Shown here in pieces: positions 1-7,820 of a stretch of DNA of 64,000 nt. A model generated the notes under the pieces. That model made no database searches. It was not told the DNA's origin and saw only the letters and a list, made by a program, of their open reading frames with translations. The DNA comes from Bacteroidales bacterium (GTDB taxonomy: Bacteria > Bacteroidota > Bacteroidia > Bacteroidales > UBA1556). The stretch spans positions 1-64,000 of the forward strand of contig JAGLCR010000026.1 of assembly GCA_023146135.1 (NCBI GenBank). Direction: 5' to 3'. Position numbers and translations under genes: made by a program. Every line of letters starts with the position of its first letter. The stretch's first letter is position 1.

Positions 1-32
1 AACTCGAAATACTAAATTGTGGATTTACTTGA

Positions 33-1613
33 CTATATATCCGATGTATTCTTAATATAAAACGAGGGTGTTACACCTGTTTCTATTTTAAACACCCGAT
101 TAAAAGTTGAGACAGAATTAAAGCCCGCTAGTTTACCAATTGCATCCAAAGTAAGTATCTTATTATGACTATCAATCAAAAGTTTTTTGGCTTCCTTTAC
201 TCGATAGGTATTAATAAATTTAACAAAGGAATCTCCCGTTTTTGAATTGATAATATTTGAAATATATGTTCGATTCGAATTTAGTCTATCGGCGAGTTTG
301 CTTAGATTAAAATCAGGATCAGTAAATAGCTTTTCCATCTTAAATAATGTAATAATTTCTTCAAATATATCATCACCTTTTTCAAGCGTAAAACTGCTTG
401 GTAATCTATTACTTTCTACTTCATCAGGCTTTTTTAAGAATTCTATTTTTTTAATCAACTTGGCATTTTCTTCTTCAATTAACACCGCGTGCACACTCTC
501 TTTTACTATTCTTTTGTAACTGGACTGTAGTTTTTTGTAATAGATAAAAAAGATAATTATGGTAATTATCAAAAGGCTAATCCCAATAGATAGATTTCGA
601 AATTTTGCATTATACTCTGTAATTTTCTGATGCTGTTTTTTAACATCATCCAATAGTTGATCGGTTTCATGAATTACACGAAGCTTGGATATATTCTCCA
701 CTTTTTTCTTTAAAAATAAACTGTCGGTATATAGCTGATAAAGACGAAAATATTTAATTGAGCTATCGGGATTATGCTTTTGAATATAAGCTTCGGTCAA
801 TACCCGATAAGAGTTTACGTAATTATTTATATACAAACTTTTAGCAGGGTTATTTAGGCCCATTTTAATATAGGTCAAGGCCGAATCGGCTTGATTTAGC
901 AATAGATAATTAGTTGCAATATTGGAACAAATTGAAACATAATACGAATGTGATTGATCAATTCCATTAAGAATGTTCTTCAGAATTCCGATAGCTTTTT
1001 CATACTCCCCAATGCGTTTATAGGCCACTGCTTTATTATTTAGCAAACCCACAAGGGTAACATTATTTCCCTTTTTTCTCTTAAAATAAATCTCAGCTTT
1101 ATCAAAATAATCGAGAGCCTTAGGAACATCATTATCCAGATTCATTATTCCAAGATTGATGTAGTTATGATACATCAGAACCTCACGATTTGCCAATCGA
1201 GCAAGAGTATCTATTTCTCTAAAATATTCCTCTGCTATTTTATAATCATCTAATTCTCCATAGATTACTCCTATAGTGGTATAGGCATAAACTAAAGCTG
1301 TGGTGTCTTTTAGTTCCTTAAACTCACCTAAGGCCTTTTTTCCATATTCCAATGCCTTATTATAACCTCCCTGTTTATAATAAAGCTTCGCTAAAGATAA
1401 ATTATAGATTGCTTTATTAGGCAAATTACTCCCCTCAATAAATAGGCTCAGCGAATCTTCATATTGAATAATAAGCTCGTTAATCTGCTGATGTGAGAGC
1501 TGCTGATTGCTAATGCTTCTGTATGTATCCAGCACCTTGCCCTTACTGTCTTCCTGAGAAAATACAGTATAGGAGTTAAGTATAAAAAAGAAAAACAATA
1601 GCTTTTTAATCAT
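33..1613 (-). CDS. TPR / membrane / AraC-type HTH regulator
   Basis: This 526-residue protein combines a signal peptide (start MIKKLLFFFFILNSYTVFSQ), a long block of tetratricopeptide-like helical repeats (about residues 30-310), one transmembrane segment (LSIGISLLIITIIIFFIYY) and a C-terminal AraC-family helix-turn-helix domain (the last 110 residues, with LSKLADRLNSNRTYISNIIN and LAGFNSVSTFNRVFK). The layout puts the TPRs in the periplasm and the DNA-binding domain in the cytoplasm, so it is probably a membrane-bound one-component regulator. The start at 1613 is chosen over the codon 36 nt upstream because it begins the signal peptide directly. It runs in the same direction as the T9SS protein gene upstream of it, with a terminator between them. 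The target genes are unknown. Family assignment is confident; the sensory role is inference. Confidence 0.85.
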   Translation of the reverse strand: MIKKLLFFFFILNSYTVFSQEDSKGKVLDTYRSISNQQLSHQQINELIIQYEDSLSLFIEGSNLPNKAIYNLSLAKLYYKQGGYNKALEYGKKALGEFKELKDTTALVYAYTTIGVIYGELDDYKIAEEYFREIDTLARLANREVLMYHNYINLGIMNLDNDVPKALDYFDKAEIYFKRKKGNNVTLVGLLNNKAVAYKRIGEYEKAIGILKNILNGIDQSHSYYVSICSNIATNYLLLNQADSALTYIKMGLNNPAKSLYINNYVNSYRVLTEAYIQKHNPDSSIKYFRLYQLYTDSLFLKKKVENISKLRVIHETDQLLDDVKKQHQKITEYNAKFRNLSIGISLLIITIIIFFIYYKKLQSSYKRIVKESVHAVLIEEENAKLIKKIEFLKKPDEVESNRLPSSFTLEKGDDIFEEIITLFKMEKLFTDPDFNLSKLADRLNSNRTYISNIINSKTGDSFVKFINTYRVKEAKKLLIDSHNKILTLDAIGKLAGFNSVSTFNRVFKIETGVTPSFYIKNTSDI

Positions 1614-1671
1614 AGTTTGCAAAATTATGATAAAAACCCATAGCCTCATTAACTATAAATGAACCATAAAA

Positions 1672-1701
1672 AAGGCGATTAATACGAATATTAACCGCCT
1701 T
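1672..1701 (-). terminator. Rho-independent terminator of the T9SS protein gene
   Basis: A 12-bp stem (AAGGCGGTTAAT on the minus strand, one mismatch) is followed on the minus strand by a run of six T. It lies 20 nt past the stop of the gene ending at 1722 and separates it from the downstream regulator. Confidence 0.75.
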
Positions 1702-1721
1702 CAAACTATAGACTAAAAAGA

Positions 1722-4232
1722 CTAATTCTTTATGAATTTCTTGAAATCGGTTCCTGATTTAATAAAGTACACTCCTTTACTTAATCCTGAAATAGTTATT
1801 GAAATTTGGTTTAGACCATTAGTTGGCAATTGCTTAATTGTTTTTCCTGCAATATCCAATATTTCAATATATGCAACATTGGTTTTAATATTTGCAATAG
1901 TAATCTGACTATTTGCAGGATTAGGGTAAATGGATATTGTTTTCCTATTGTTGGTACTATTTACAATTCCCACATGACTTTCAAGGCAAAAACGAACGTT
2001 TGGACGATATGCAATGGCCGAAATTACTGGCAAATAATTAAAATCAATCGTGCTACTGCTGTATGTAACTAAACTCATTAAATTTCCGTTTGGAGCATTA
2101 TGTGAATACATATCTTGCTTAGAATATGTTTGACCAGCAACTTTTTGTGTATTTACAGCAATTACAATATTGTCGGTATTATTATAAGCAAAACCTGCTC
2201 CTAAATCAATTTCATACCAACCTTCGTCAGTTAAATCTAGTGTATCAGTAGCTAAGCTATCGAAAGATAATATATTTTCCCATCCCGACAATGACGTTGA
2301 GCTAGTATGCTTCATATATATTGTAAACTTTCGCTGATTTACAAACTGAATATTACCATTATAATAGAAATAAATCTTTTTTACCTCAGAAGAAGGTTTA
2401 TCAATTTCAGACTGAAGAAAAATAGTTTGAGAGAATGAATTCTCATAATTGAAATTTAACGGCAAGTTTTTCTCTTGATTGTCAGTGCCAATTTCAATCT
2501 CACATGGAGCAAGTTCATAGGCAGTACCTTTTAATAAAATAGTATCAACACCATAAGCCGAATAAATAATAAAGTTTAGGCTATCGTCAATTAAATCGGT
2601 TGGGGTATAATCGAAAGAGAATGTATAAACCTCTCCAGAATCCAAAGCAATAGAGGTATTGAAGGTGCTAGTAAATTCTGTTGATGACAAATCGGTAATA
2701 CTATCAATAAACAGCGTATCAACGCCCGAGTTTCTGATTTGCATAACCACTCCTGAAGTATCTGTTCCATTAATTAGTTGTGGACCAGCAATCCATTCTG
2801 GCGTTAAAACTTCTAATATTGGTGCAGTTGAAAAAGTGGTCATTCGTACATTATCAATATACACATAGCCCGCAGTTCCGTTGCCTGATACATAAAATGC
2901 AACTTTTATGACATTGGAATAACTTCCTAGATTTACAATTTCATGAATTCCTGTTACTGGAATTTGCGATGGATTGGTAGTTGCATCCCAGGTTTTAAGA
3001 ATATTAGTCTTATTCCATGTTATACCTCCATCAGTACTAATTACTACTGAAATTGTATCATTTCCAGATAATGAATAAGAGGTTGTTGATGATGTATAAT
3101 AAGTAAGCGCTATATCAAACTCTAATTGATAATTATGTGTTGTTCCAAGATCAAATATTGGAGAAAACAGCCAAGAATGTCCGTAGCCTGTTCGGCACAT
3201 TGCCGAATTACTATTGCTGGGGTTGTAATCTGTAGGGACACCATATTCACCTGGTTTCCAGTCTGAATTAGCTCCTGTAAAAGATGTTGCTTGCGTTATT
3301 TGTCCAACATCTTCGGTCCAACAATTCACCGTGAAACCATTATTCCAATCATCATTATCAAAGCTACTATTATCAAATGTTTCTAGATAAGGATATACCG
3401 TTACCGCATCACAAGGGGTAAAAAACGAAATAGGACCTACCCAATCACTGGTTGTTGACCCACAACTAGCGCGTACATAAGCATCATACTGACTTCCTGC
3501 TGAAAGTCCTGTAATAGTATATGATGGAGTTGTATTTATTCCATTTACTGTTGTGCCTGTGCCTTGGGTATAACCATAAGCACCATATTCAATGCTCCAT
3601 GTAGTAGCCGTTCCCGACTCTTCCCATTCAATAGTAGCTGATGTTCCAGTGGCCGAAGCAAGATCAAAGTTTATAGGAAACGAACAAGTGTTGTTTAGAT
3701 ACATAATAGAAACAATATCCAAAGCAACGCCTTCACTTGATGAACCTCCTTTAAGTATTCCTTCAAAACCAAGCTGCATCGTAGCCGAAGCTGCTGGAAG
3801 CATAATCAACTCTTGGGTCCAATTATTAAATGCAGTAGTATAAGATTCTAATAATACCCAAGCTGATGTTGTGCTCGTTCTATAATATACTTTGAGCTCA
3901 TTATTATTACCACCAAAATCTTTTTGCTGATGCCAAAATGTAAATAATGAATTTGAAATTCCAGTTCCATTATTTGCAAATGGCTTTGAAATTAACATCG
4001 TAGTATCGCCAATTGTAGAAACTAGGGTAGAAAAATACATATTTCCACTTCCCTCGTATGGTGTATATAGTCCACCATAGGTAACCCAATTGCTATTTCC
4101 ATGGATATGGCTTTGACTCCAATTGTAAGGTGTCCCTGAGGAGTTAAATCCTTGGTATCCCCAGCCTAACCAGTTGGTTGAGAAAGCCTGTAAGCTAATT
4201 GTAAGTAGTAATAAAATAAATATTCTTTTCAT
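1722..4232 (-). CDS. Secreted fibronectin-like protein with T9SS type A sorting domain
   Basis: This is an 836-residue exported protein. It has a signal peptide (MKRIFILLLLTISLQAFS), a Ser/Thr-rich adhesin-like N-terminal region, a fibronectin type III-like segment (about residues 190-280, with ITGLSAGSQYDAYVRASCG), a jelly-roll/MAM-like region and a C-terminal domain of about 75 residues starting SIYPNPANSQITI and ending YFIKSGTDFKKFIKN. That last domain is the T9SS type A sorting signal, which sends the protein across the outer membrane to the surface. The reading frame is open for 50 codons further upstream, but 4232 is the start that begins with a signal peptide. No catalytic motif is visible, so an adhesion or matrix role is only a guess. 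The upstream side meets the first repeat array. Confidence 0.85.
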   Translation of the reverse strand: MKRIFILLLLTISLQAFSTNWLGWGYQGFNSSGTPYNWSQSHIHGNSNWVTYGGLYTPYEGSGNMYFSTLVSTIGDTTMLISKPFANNGTGISNSLFTFWHQQKDFGGNNNELKVYYRTSTTSAWVLLESYTTAFNNWTQELIMLPAASATMQLGFEGILKGGSSSEGVALDIVSIMYLNNTCSFPINFDLASATGTSATIEWEESGTATTWSIEYGAYGYTQGTGTTVNGINTTPSYTITGLSAGSQYDAYVRASCGSTTSDWVGPISFFTPCDAVTVYPYLETFDNSSFDNDDWNNGFTVNCWTEDVGQITQATSFTGANSDWKPGEYGVPTDYNPSNSNSAMCRTGYGHSWLFSPIFDLGTTHNYQLEFDIALTYYTSSTTSYSLSGNDTISVVISTDGGITWNKTNILKTWDATTNPSQIPVTGIHEIVNLGSYSNVIKVAFYVSGNGTAGYVYIDNVRMTTFSTAPILEVLTPEWIAGPQLINGTDTSGVVMQIRNSGVDTLFIDSITDLSSTEFTSTFNTSIALDSGEVYTFSFDYTPTDLIDDSLNFIIYSAYGVDTILLKGTAYELAPCEIEIGTDNQEKNLPLNFNYENSFSQTIFLQSEIDKPSSEVKKIYFYYNGNIQFVNQRKFTIYMKHTSSTSLSGWENILSFDSLATDTLDLTDEGWYEIDLGAGFAYNNTDNIVIAVNTQKVAGQTYSKQDMYSHNAPNGNLMSLVTYSSSTIDFNYLPVISAIAYRPNVRFCLESHVGIVNSTNNRKTISIYPNPANSQITIANIKTNVAYIEILDIAGKTIKQLPTNGLNQISITISGLSKGVYFIKSGTDFKKFIKN

Positions 4233-4355
4233 GCTGTGTGTTTTTAAATGTTTAAGCAAATGTAAACCCATTAAGACTGCAAATAATACCTTAAATCGCT
4301 CATTTTGTAAAATGAGGAATGCCCAATAAGGATTTATAATCTTAAGCCGCCTCAT

Positions 4356-4438
4356 GCTGGTGGCTGAGCTTGTCGAAGTCATGGCCCTTCGACAAGCTCA
4401 GGGACCGCCCTTCGACAAGCTCAGGGACCACCCTTTGA
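4356..4438. repeat. Repeat family B array, left copy of the 83-bp flanking repeat
   Basis: The segment holds three copies of the core CTTCGACAAGCTCAG in mixed orientation. It matches 9514-9596 over 83 bp with two mismatches and the same orientation. The core can fold through CCCT/AGGG ends. There is no coding sense in it. Confidence 0.85.
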
Positions 4439-4440
4439 CC

Positions 4441-4555
4441 GCCGCTGGTGCGCGATTCTATCGCGTTCCATCTCTAGCAAGTGAAGGTTTCGATTTAAGT
4501 GAAGCCTTCACTGAAACTACAGCTAGACTCGGTGCGTCTTAAAGACGCGCCGAGT
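4441..4555. repeat. Repeat family A unit (three-hairpin composite), copy 1
   Basis: The unit has three successive palindromes: CGCGAT-TCT-ATCGCG, then AGTGAAGG...CCTTCACT, then ACTCGGTGCGTC...GACGCGCCGAGT. The same order is found in the copies at 4581 and 7491. The middle palindrome is degenerate here. Confidence 0.85.
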
Positions 4556-4580
4556 TGTTATTGACAATCATAGCCTTGAC

Positions 4581-4682
4581 CGCCGCTGGTGCGCGATTCT
4601 ATCGCGTTCCAACTCTAGTAAGCGAAGCCTTCACTAAAACTATAGCCAGACTCGGTGCGTCTTAAAGACACGCCGAGTCTTT
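4581..4682. repeat. Repeat family A unit, copy 2
   Basis: This is a direct copy of the preceding unit. The first hairpin is intact, the middle palindrome is reduced to its right arm, and the third hairpin (GACTCGGTGCGTC / GACACGCCGAGTC) is intact apart from mismatches. Confidence 0.85.
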
Positions 4683-4755
4683 ATGATTAATTTATCGTAT
4701 ACTACAAGATACAATCATAGCCTTGCATCGGAGCTTATTTTCCAGCAAGGAAATT

Positions 4756-4785
4756 ATTGGTCAAAAGAAAAATCCCCATCCGAAT
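4756..4785. repeat. 30-bp perfect direct repeat, left copy
   Basis: The segment begins ATTGGTCAAAAG and ends CCATCCGAAT. It is identical, in the same orientation, to 9739-9768, which lies 4983 bp to the right. The two copies bracket the Fic, ATPase and secreted-protein genes. Confidence 0.9.
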
Positions 4786-4952
4786 TAACAAATGGCAATT
4801 TCAAATATATTCAAAAATCTAATTTGCCAACAAGCTGTCTGACTGCTTAATGCAGTCACAGAAGGGAGCGTGTTTGCTTCATTCACTCCAGTACAAAATG
4901 AATAAACTAAAAGATAAGAAAAATGAAAAATCTTAGCAGAAAGCTGATGAAC

Positions 4953-5008
4953 GTAAAGAAAATCGAATTTTCTTATCATAATAAACTACCTTTGTAAAGA
5001 AAATCGAA
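4953..5008 (+). promoter_or_regulatory. Fic promoter flanked by 15-bp direct repeats
   Basis: The Bacteroidota-type -7 box TACCTTTG lies at 4987-4994, with a weak -33 (TTTC) near 4969. The 15-mer GTAAAGAAAATCGAA occurs exactly at 4953-4967 and again at 4994-5008, so the copies flank the promoter core. This is the arrangement expected for an operator bound by a repressor, possibly the Fic protein's own C-terminal winged helix (inference). Confidence 0.5.
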
Positions 5009-5021
5009 AAACCTTTACATA

Positions 5022-6089
5022 ATGAAGTCTGTCGAATTAAAAAAATTACCACTAAAAAAGGACATTGAAAGCAAACGAATACTTAAAAAGTCCGCTACTG
5101 CTCATAGAGCACTTGCCGAATTGAAAGGTGTTGTTTCAAGTATTCCAAATGAAAGTATTTTAATTAATACATTAGGACTTCAGGAAGCAAAAGATAGTTC
5201 GGCAATTGAAAATATAATAACAACTCATGATGATATTTTCAAGGCAGAATTAAATCTTGATGGATTTAAATCCCTAAATGCAAAAGAAGTACAGAATTAT
5301 ATTTCAGCATTAAAAAAAGGTTTTTCATTAATATCAAAAAACAAAATTCTGACCAATAATGATATTATTCAAATTCAATCAGAATTGGAAAATAACAATG
5401 CTGGATTTAGAAAAGTTCCTGGAACGGCACTAAAAAATGCAACAACAAGAGAAGTTGTTTACACACCACCGCAAGATTATGATACAATCCTTGATTTAAT
5501 GGCTAATCTTGAACAGTTTATTAATGATGAATCAATATCAGAATTTGACCCATTAGTGAAAATGGGAATTATTCATTATCAATTTGAAAGTATTCATCCA
5601 TTTTATGACGGAAATGGAAGGACTGGACGAATAATAAACGTTTTGTATTTAGTAATGAACAACTTATTGGATTTACCAATTTTGTATTTAAGCAGATATA
5701 TTATTGAGAACAAAGGACAATATTATACCTTATTACAAGAAATAAGAGAAACTGATAATTGGGAGAATTGGATATTATATATGCTTGATGCTATTGAAGA
5801 AATAGCAAAAGAAACGATTGTGTTAATTGGAGAAATTAAAAAACTAATCTTTGAGTATAAAAATACATTAAGAGACAACTATAAATTTTACAGTCAAGAT
5901 TTGCTAAATAATTTATTCAAACATCCTTACACAAAAATAGAATTTATTGAAAAGGATTTAGGTGTTTCAAGAGTTACGGCATCAAAATACCTTAATCAAT
6001 TAGCAAAAGACGGTATATTAAAAAAAGAAAAATTAGGAACTGGAAATTATTATATAAATGAAAAATTGATTGAAATATTAAAACGCTAA
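5022..6089 (+). CDS. Fic family protein (class II, with inhibitory helix and winged HTH)
   Basis: This 355-residue enzyme probably transfers AMP from ATP to a target protein hydroxyl group. The Fic core motif is complete: HPFYDGNGRTGR starts at His192, with the catalytic His, the anion-binding loop and the two Arg. Near the N-terminus, S59-SAI-E63-N64 fits the (S/T)xxxE(G/N) inhibitory motif that blocks ATP in class II Fic proteins, so it should be self-inhibited. The last 60 residues look like a winged helix (LGVSRVTASKYLNQL), common in Fic proteins of this length. The gene stands alone, with repeat arrays on both sides and its own promoter with direct repeats. The target is unknown; it may act as a stress regulator or a latent toxin. 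Confidence 0.92.
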   Translation: MKSVELKKLPLKKDIESKRILKKSATAHRALAELKGVVSSIPNESILINTLGLQEAKDSSAIENIITTHDDIFKAELNLDGFKSLNAKEVQNYISALKKGFSLISKNKILTNNDIIQIQSELENNNAGFRKVPGTALKNATTREVVYTPPQDYDTILDLMANLEQFINDESISEFDPLVKMGIIHYQFESIHPFYDGNGRTGRIINVLYLVMNNLLDLPILYLSRYIIENKGQYYTLLQEIRETDNWENWILYMLDAIEEIAKETIVLIGEIKKLIFEYKNTLRDNYKFYSQDLLNNLFKHPYTKIEFIEKDLGVSRVTASKYLNQLAKDGILKKEKLGTGNYYINEKLIEILKR

Positions 6090-6120
6090 ATCAAATATTA
6101 AAGCTAATAAATAGCCTATT

Positions 6121-6260
6121 CCGTTGGTGCGCGATTCTATCGCGTTCCATCAAAATCATTCCTAATCAATAATGAAACCCGCCGCTGGTGCGCGATTCTA
6201 TCGCGCTCCATCTCTAGCAAGTGAAGGTTTTCTCTAGCAAGCGAAGCCTTCACTAAAGAA
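6121..6260. repeat. Repeat family A fragments between the Fic and ATPase genes
   Basis: 6121-6150 is a lone first hairpin (CGCGAT-TCT-ATCGCG). 6181-6260 holds a second first hairpin followed by a broken middle palindrome, in which CTCTAGCAAG is duplicated (at about 6212 and 6232). The third hairpin is missing. The spacer here has no gene. Confidence 0.8.
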
Positions 6261-6299
6261 TATTAAACTTGCCATATTATCTATAATATAGACTATTAA

Positions 6300-6331
6300 C
6301 TTGCCGAATTAAGTATAATTTAGTATATTTG
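6300..6331 (+). promoter_or_regulatory. Promoter of the AAA_14 ATPase gene
   Basis: The -33-like CTTG (6300-6303) and the -7 box TATATTTG (6324-6331) are 20 bp apart, within the usual range for the Bacteroidota primary sigma factor. The start codon follows 16 nt later. Confidence 0.5.
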
Positions 6332-6347
6332 CTCAAAATCATAACTT

Positions 6348-7475
6348 ATGTGGATAAATAGAATGTATGAGGAAACACCTATAAGGTTTATTAAGGGGAA
6401 AGTGAACTTGGTGTATGGAGCAAGGAGAGTAGGTAAAACCGTCCTAATTCAGAAAATATTGAAGCAATATGGCGGCAAAAAATATTTTGGCAATGGAGAC
6501 GATATACAACTGAGGTCAATATTAGGCTCTGAAGATAAAAACCGAATTTTGTCAGCATTTCAAGATTATGATATAATATTTATTGATGAGGCTCAGCGTA
6601 TATCCAATATCGGATGGGGCTTGAAAATTCTAATTGATAATATACCCAACGCACTTATTATAGCTACGGGCTCTTCTTCTTTTCAATTATCCTCTCAAGT
6701 AGGCGAGCCTCTAACTGGTAGGAGTAATACAAATATGCTGTTTCCTATTGCAATTATCGAATTGAAAAATCAGTTTGGTGGGATGGAGGTTGTTCAGAAT
6801 TTAGAAAACTATTTGATTTATGGAATGTACCCAGAAGTGCTATGTATAGGAAATGCTCAGGATAAAGTCGATTACCTACATGAGCTTAAGAATTCGTATT
6901 TATTTAAAGATATATTGGAACTTGAAAATATCAGAAATGCTGATAAACTATATGATCTACTACGGCTGATTGCCTTTCAGATAGGTGGTGAAGTTTCGTT
7001 AAACGAGCTAGGTAATGCTCTTAATCTTTCAAAACAAACGGTAGGCCGATATTTGGATTTGCTTGAAAAGGCGTTTGTTATTAAAAAGATAGGTGGGTAT
7101 TCAAGCAATCTACGTAAAGAAGTAACGAAAACTAGCCGCTACTATTTCTATGATTTAGGGATTCGAAATGCACTTATCAATAATTTCAATAGTATCGAAT
7201 TCAGAAATGATATAGGTATGCTATGGGAAAATTTTATGGTAATGGAAAGGATAAAAACCCAAAACTATAAAAAGATTTTTTGCAACTATTATTTTTGGCG
7301 TACTTATGATCGAAAGGAGGTTGATATGGTGGAGGAAAGAGATGGGAAACTATATGGTTTTGAATTTAAATGGAGCCCAAAGAAAATTAAAATTCAAAAG
7401 GAATGGCTTAAAACCTATTCCAATGCCAGTTTCGAAGTTATTCATAAAGATAACTTCTTAGAATTTGTGTCATAA
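6348..7475 (+). CDS. AAA_14 / DUF4143 family ATPase
   Basis: This is a 375-residue P-loop ATPase. Walker A is GARRVGKT (residues 24-31) and Walker B is IIFIDEAQ (D80, E81). The middle of the protein has a winged-helix segment (LSKQTVGRYLDLLEKAFVIKKI), and the C-terminal part is the DUF4143 domain, which resembles restriction-endonuclease-like folds (VDMVEERDGKLYGFEFKWS contains a D...ExK-like pattern). The length is normal for the family. These ATPases are frequent, patchily distributed and often found in accessory DNA, but their biological role is not established. Here the gene has its own promoter and sits between two repeat arrays, like a cassette. A role in defence or stress is speculation. 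Confidence 0.9.
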   Translation: MWINRMYEETPIRFIKGKVNLVYGARRVGKTVLIQKILKQYGGKKYFGNGDDIQLRSILGSEDKNRILSAFQDYDIIFIDEAQRISNIGWGLKILIDNIPNALIIATGSSSFQLSSQVGEPLTGRSNTNMLFPIAIIELKNQFGGMEVVQNLENYLIYGMYPEVLCIGNAQDKVDYLHELKNSYLFKDILELENIRNADKLYDLLRLIAFQIGGEVSLNELGNALNLSKQTVGRYLDLLEKAFVIKKIGGYSSNLRKEVTKTSRYYFYDLGIRNALINNFNSIEFRNDIGMLWENFMVMERIKTQNYKKIFCNYYFWRTYDRKEVDMVEERDGKLYGFEFKWSPKKIKIQKEWLKTYSNASFEVIHKDNFLEFVS

Positions 7476-7490
7476 TAAAAAAGCTAACAC

Positions 7491-7632
7491 GCCGCTGGTG
7501 CACAATTCTATCGCCCTCGCTGGTGCGCGATTCTATCGCGTTCCATCTCTAGCAAGTGAAGGCTTCGCTTAAAGCGAAGCCTTCACTGAAACTATAGCCA
7601 GCCTCGGTGCGTCTTAAAGACGCGCCGAGGCT
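7491..7632. repeat. Repeat family A unit, most complete copy
   Basis: A partial first hairpin (7491-7518) is followed by a full unit. Hairpin 1 is at 7526-7540 (CGCGAT/ATCGCG). Hairpin 2 is a near-perfect 33-nt palindrome at 7555-7587 with a 16-bp stem. Hairpin 3 at 7601-7631 has a stem of about 15 bp with one G-T pair, followed by TTTATTG. It lies 15 nt after the ATPase stop and could also end that transcript. Confidence 0.85.
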
Positions 7633-7820
7633 TTATTGATTAACAAGATACAATCGGAGCCTTGCGTTGGTGGATATAATCTCGCAGTAGCGTTGAGCAA
7701 ACGGTTTTTTTTTACTTTTATGCCCTCCCACCCACCCTGATTTGCTGGGTCGGGGTGAATTTAGTGCTGTTCTACTTTTTATTATCTTTGTTCTTTGCTC
7801 TGTTATTTAATTCTTTTGTT

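Larger units (their letters stand above)
4683..5021. other. Gene-free stretch upstream of the Fic gene
   Basis: This 339-nt stretch holds a perfect 30-bp direct repeat of 9739-9768 (at 4756-4785) and the Fic promoter region at its right end. The repeated segment is the left arm of the ALDH terminator hairpin seen at 9752-9784, without a good right arm here. A 64-codon open frame on the minus strand shows no recognisable protein features, so I do not call it. Confidence 0.6.

Noticed and set aside
4354-4542. 62-codon open frame on the plus strand through the left repeat array
   Set aside because: It is made entirely of family B and A repeats, and its counterpart at 9.5 kb does not keep the frame.
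4785-4979. 64-codon minus-strand open frame upstream of the Fic gene
   Set aside because: It overlaps the Fic promoter and direct repeat, starts in a region with no protein-like composition, and matches no family I know.
5022-7475. Fic and ATPase as a toxin-antitoxin pair
   Set aside because: They are 258 nt apart, separated by repeats, and each has its own promoter; the Fic protein carries its own inhibitory motif.
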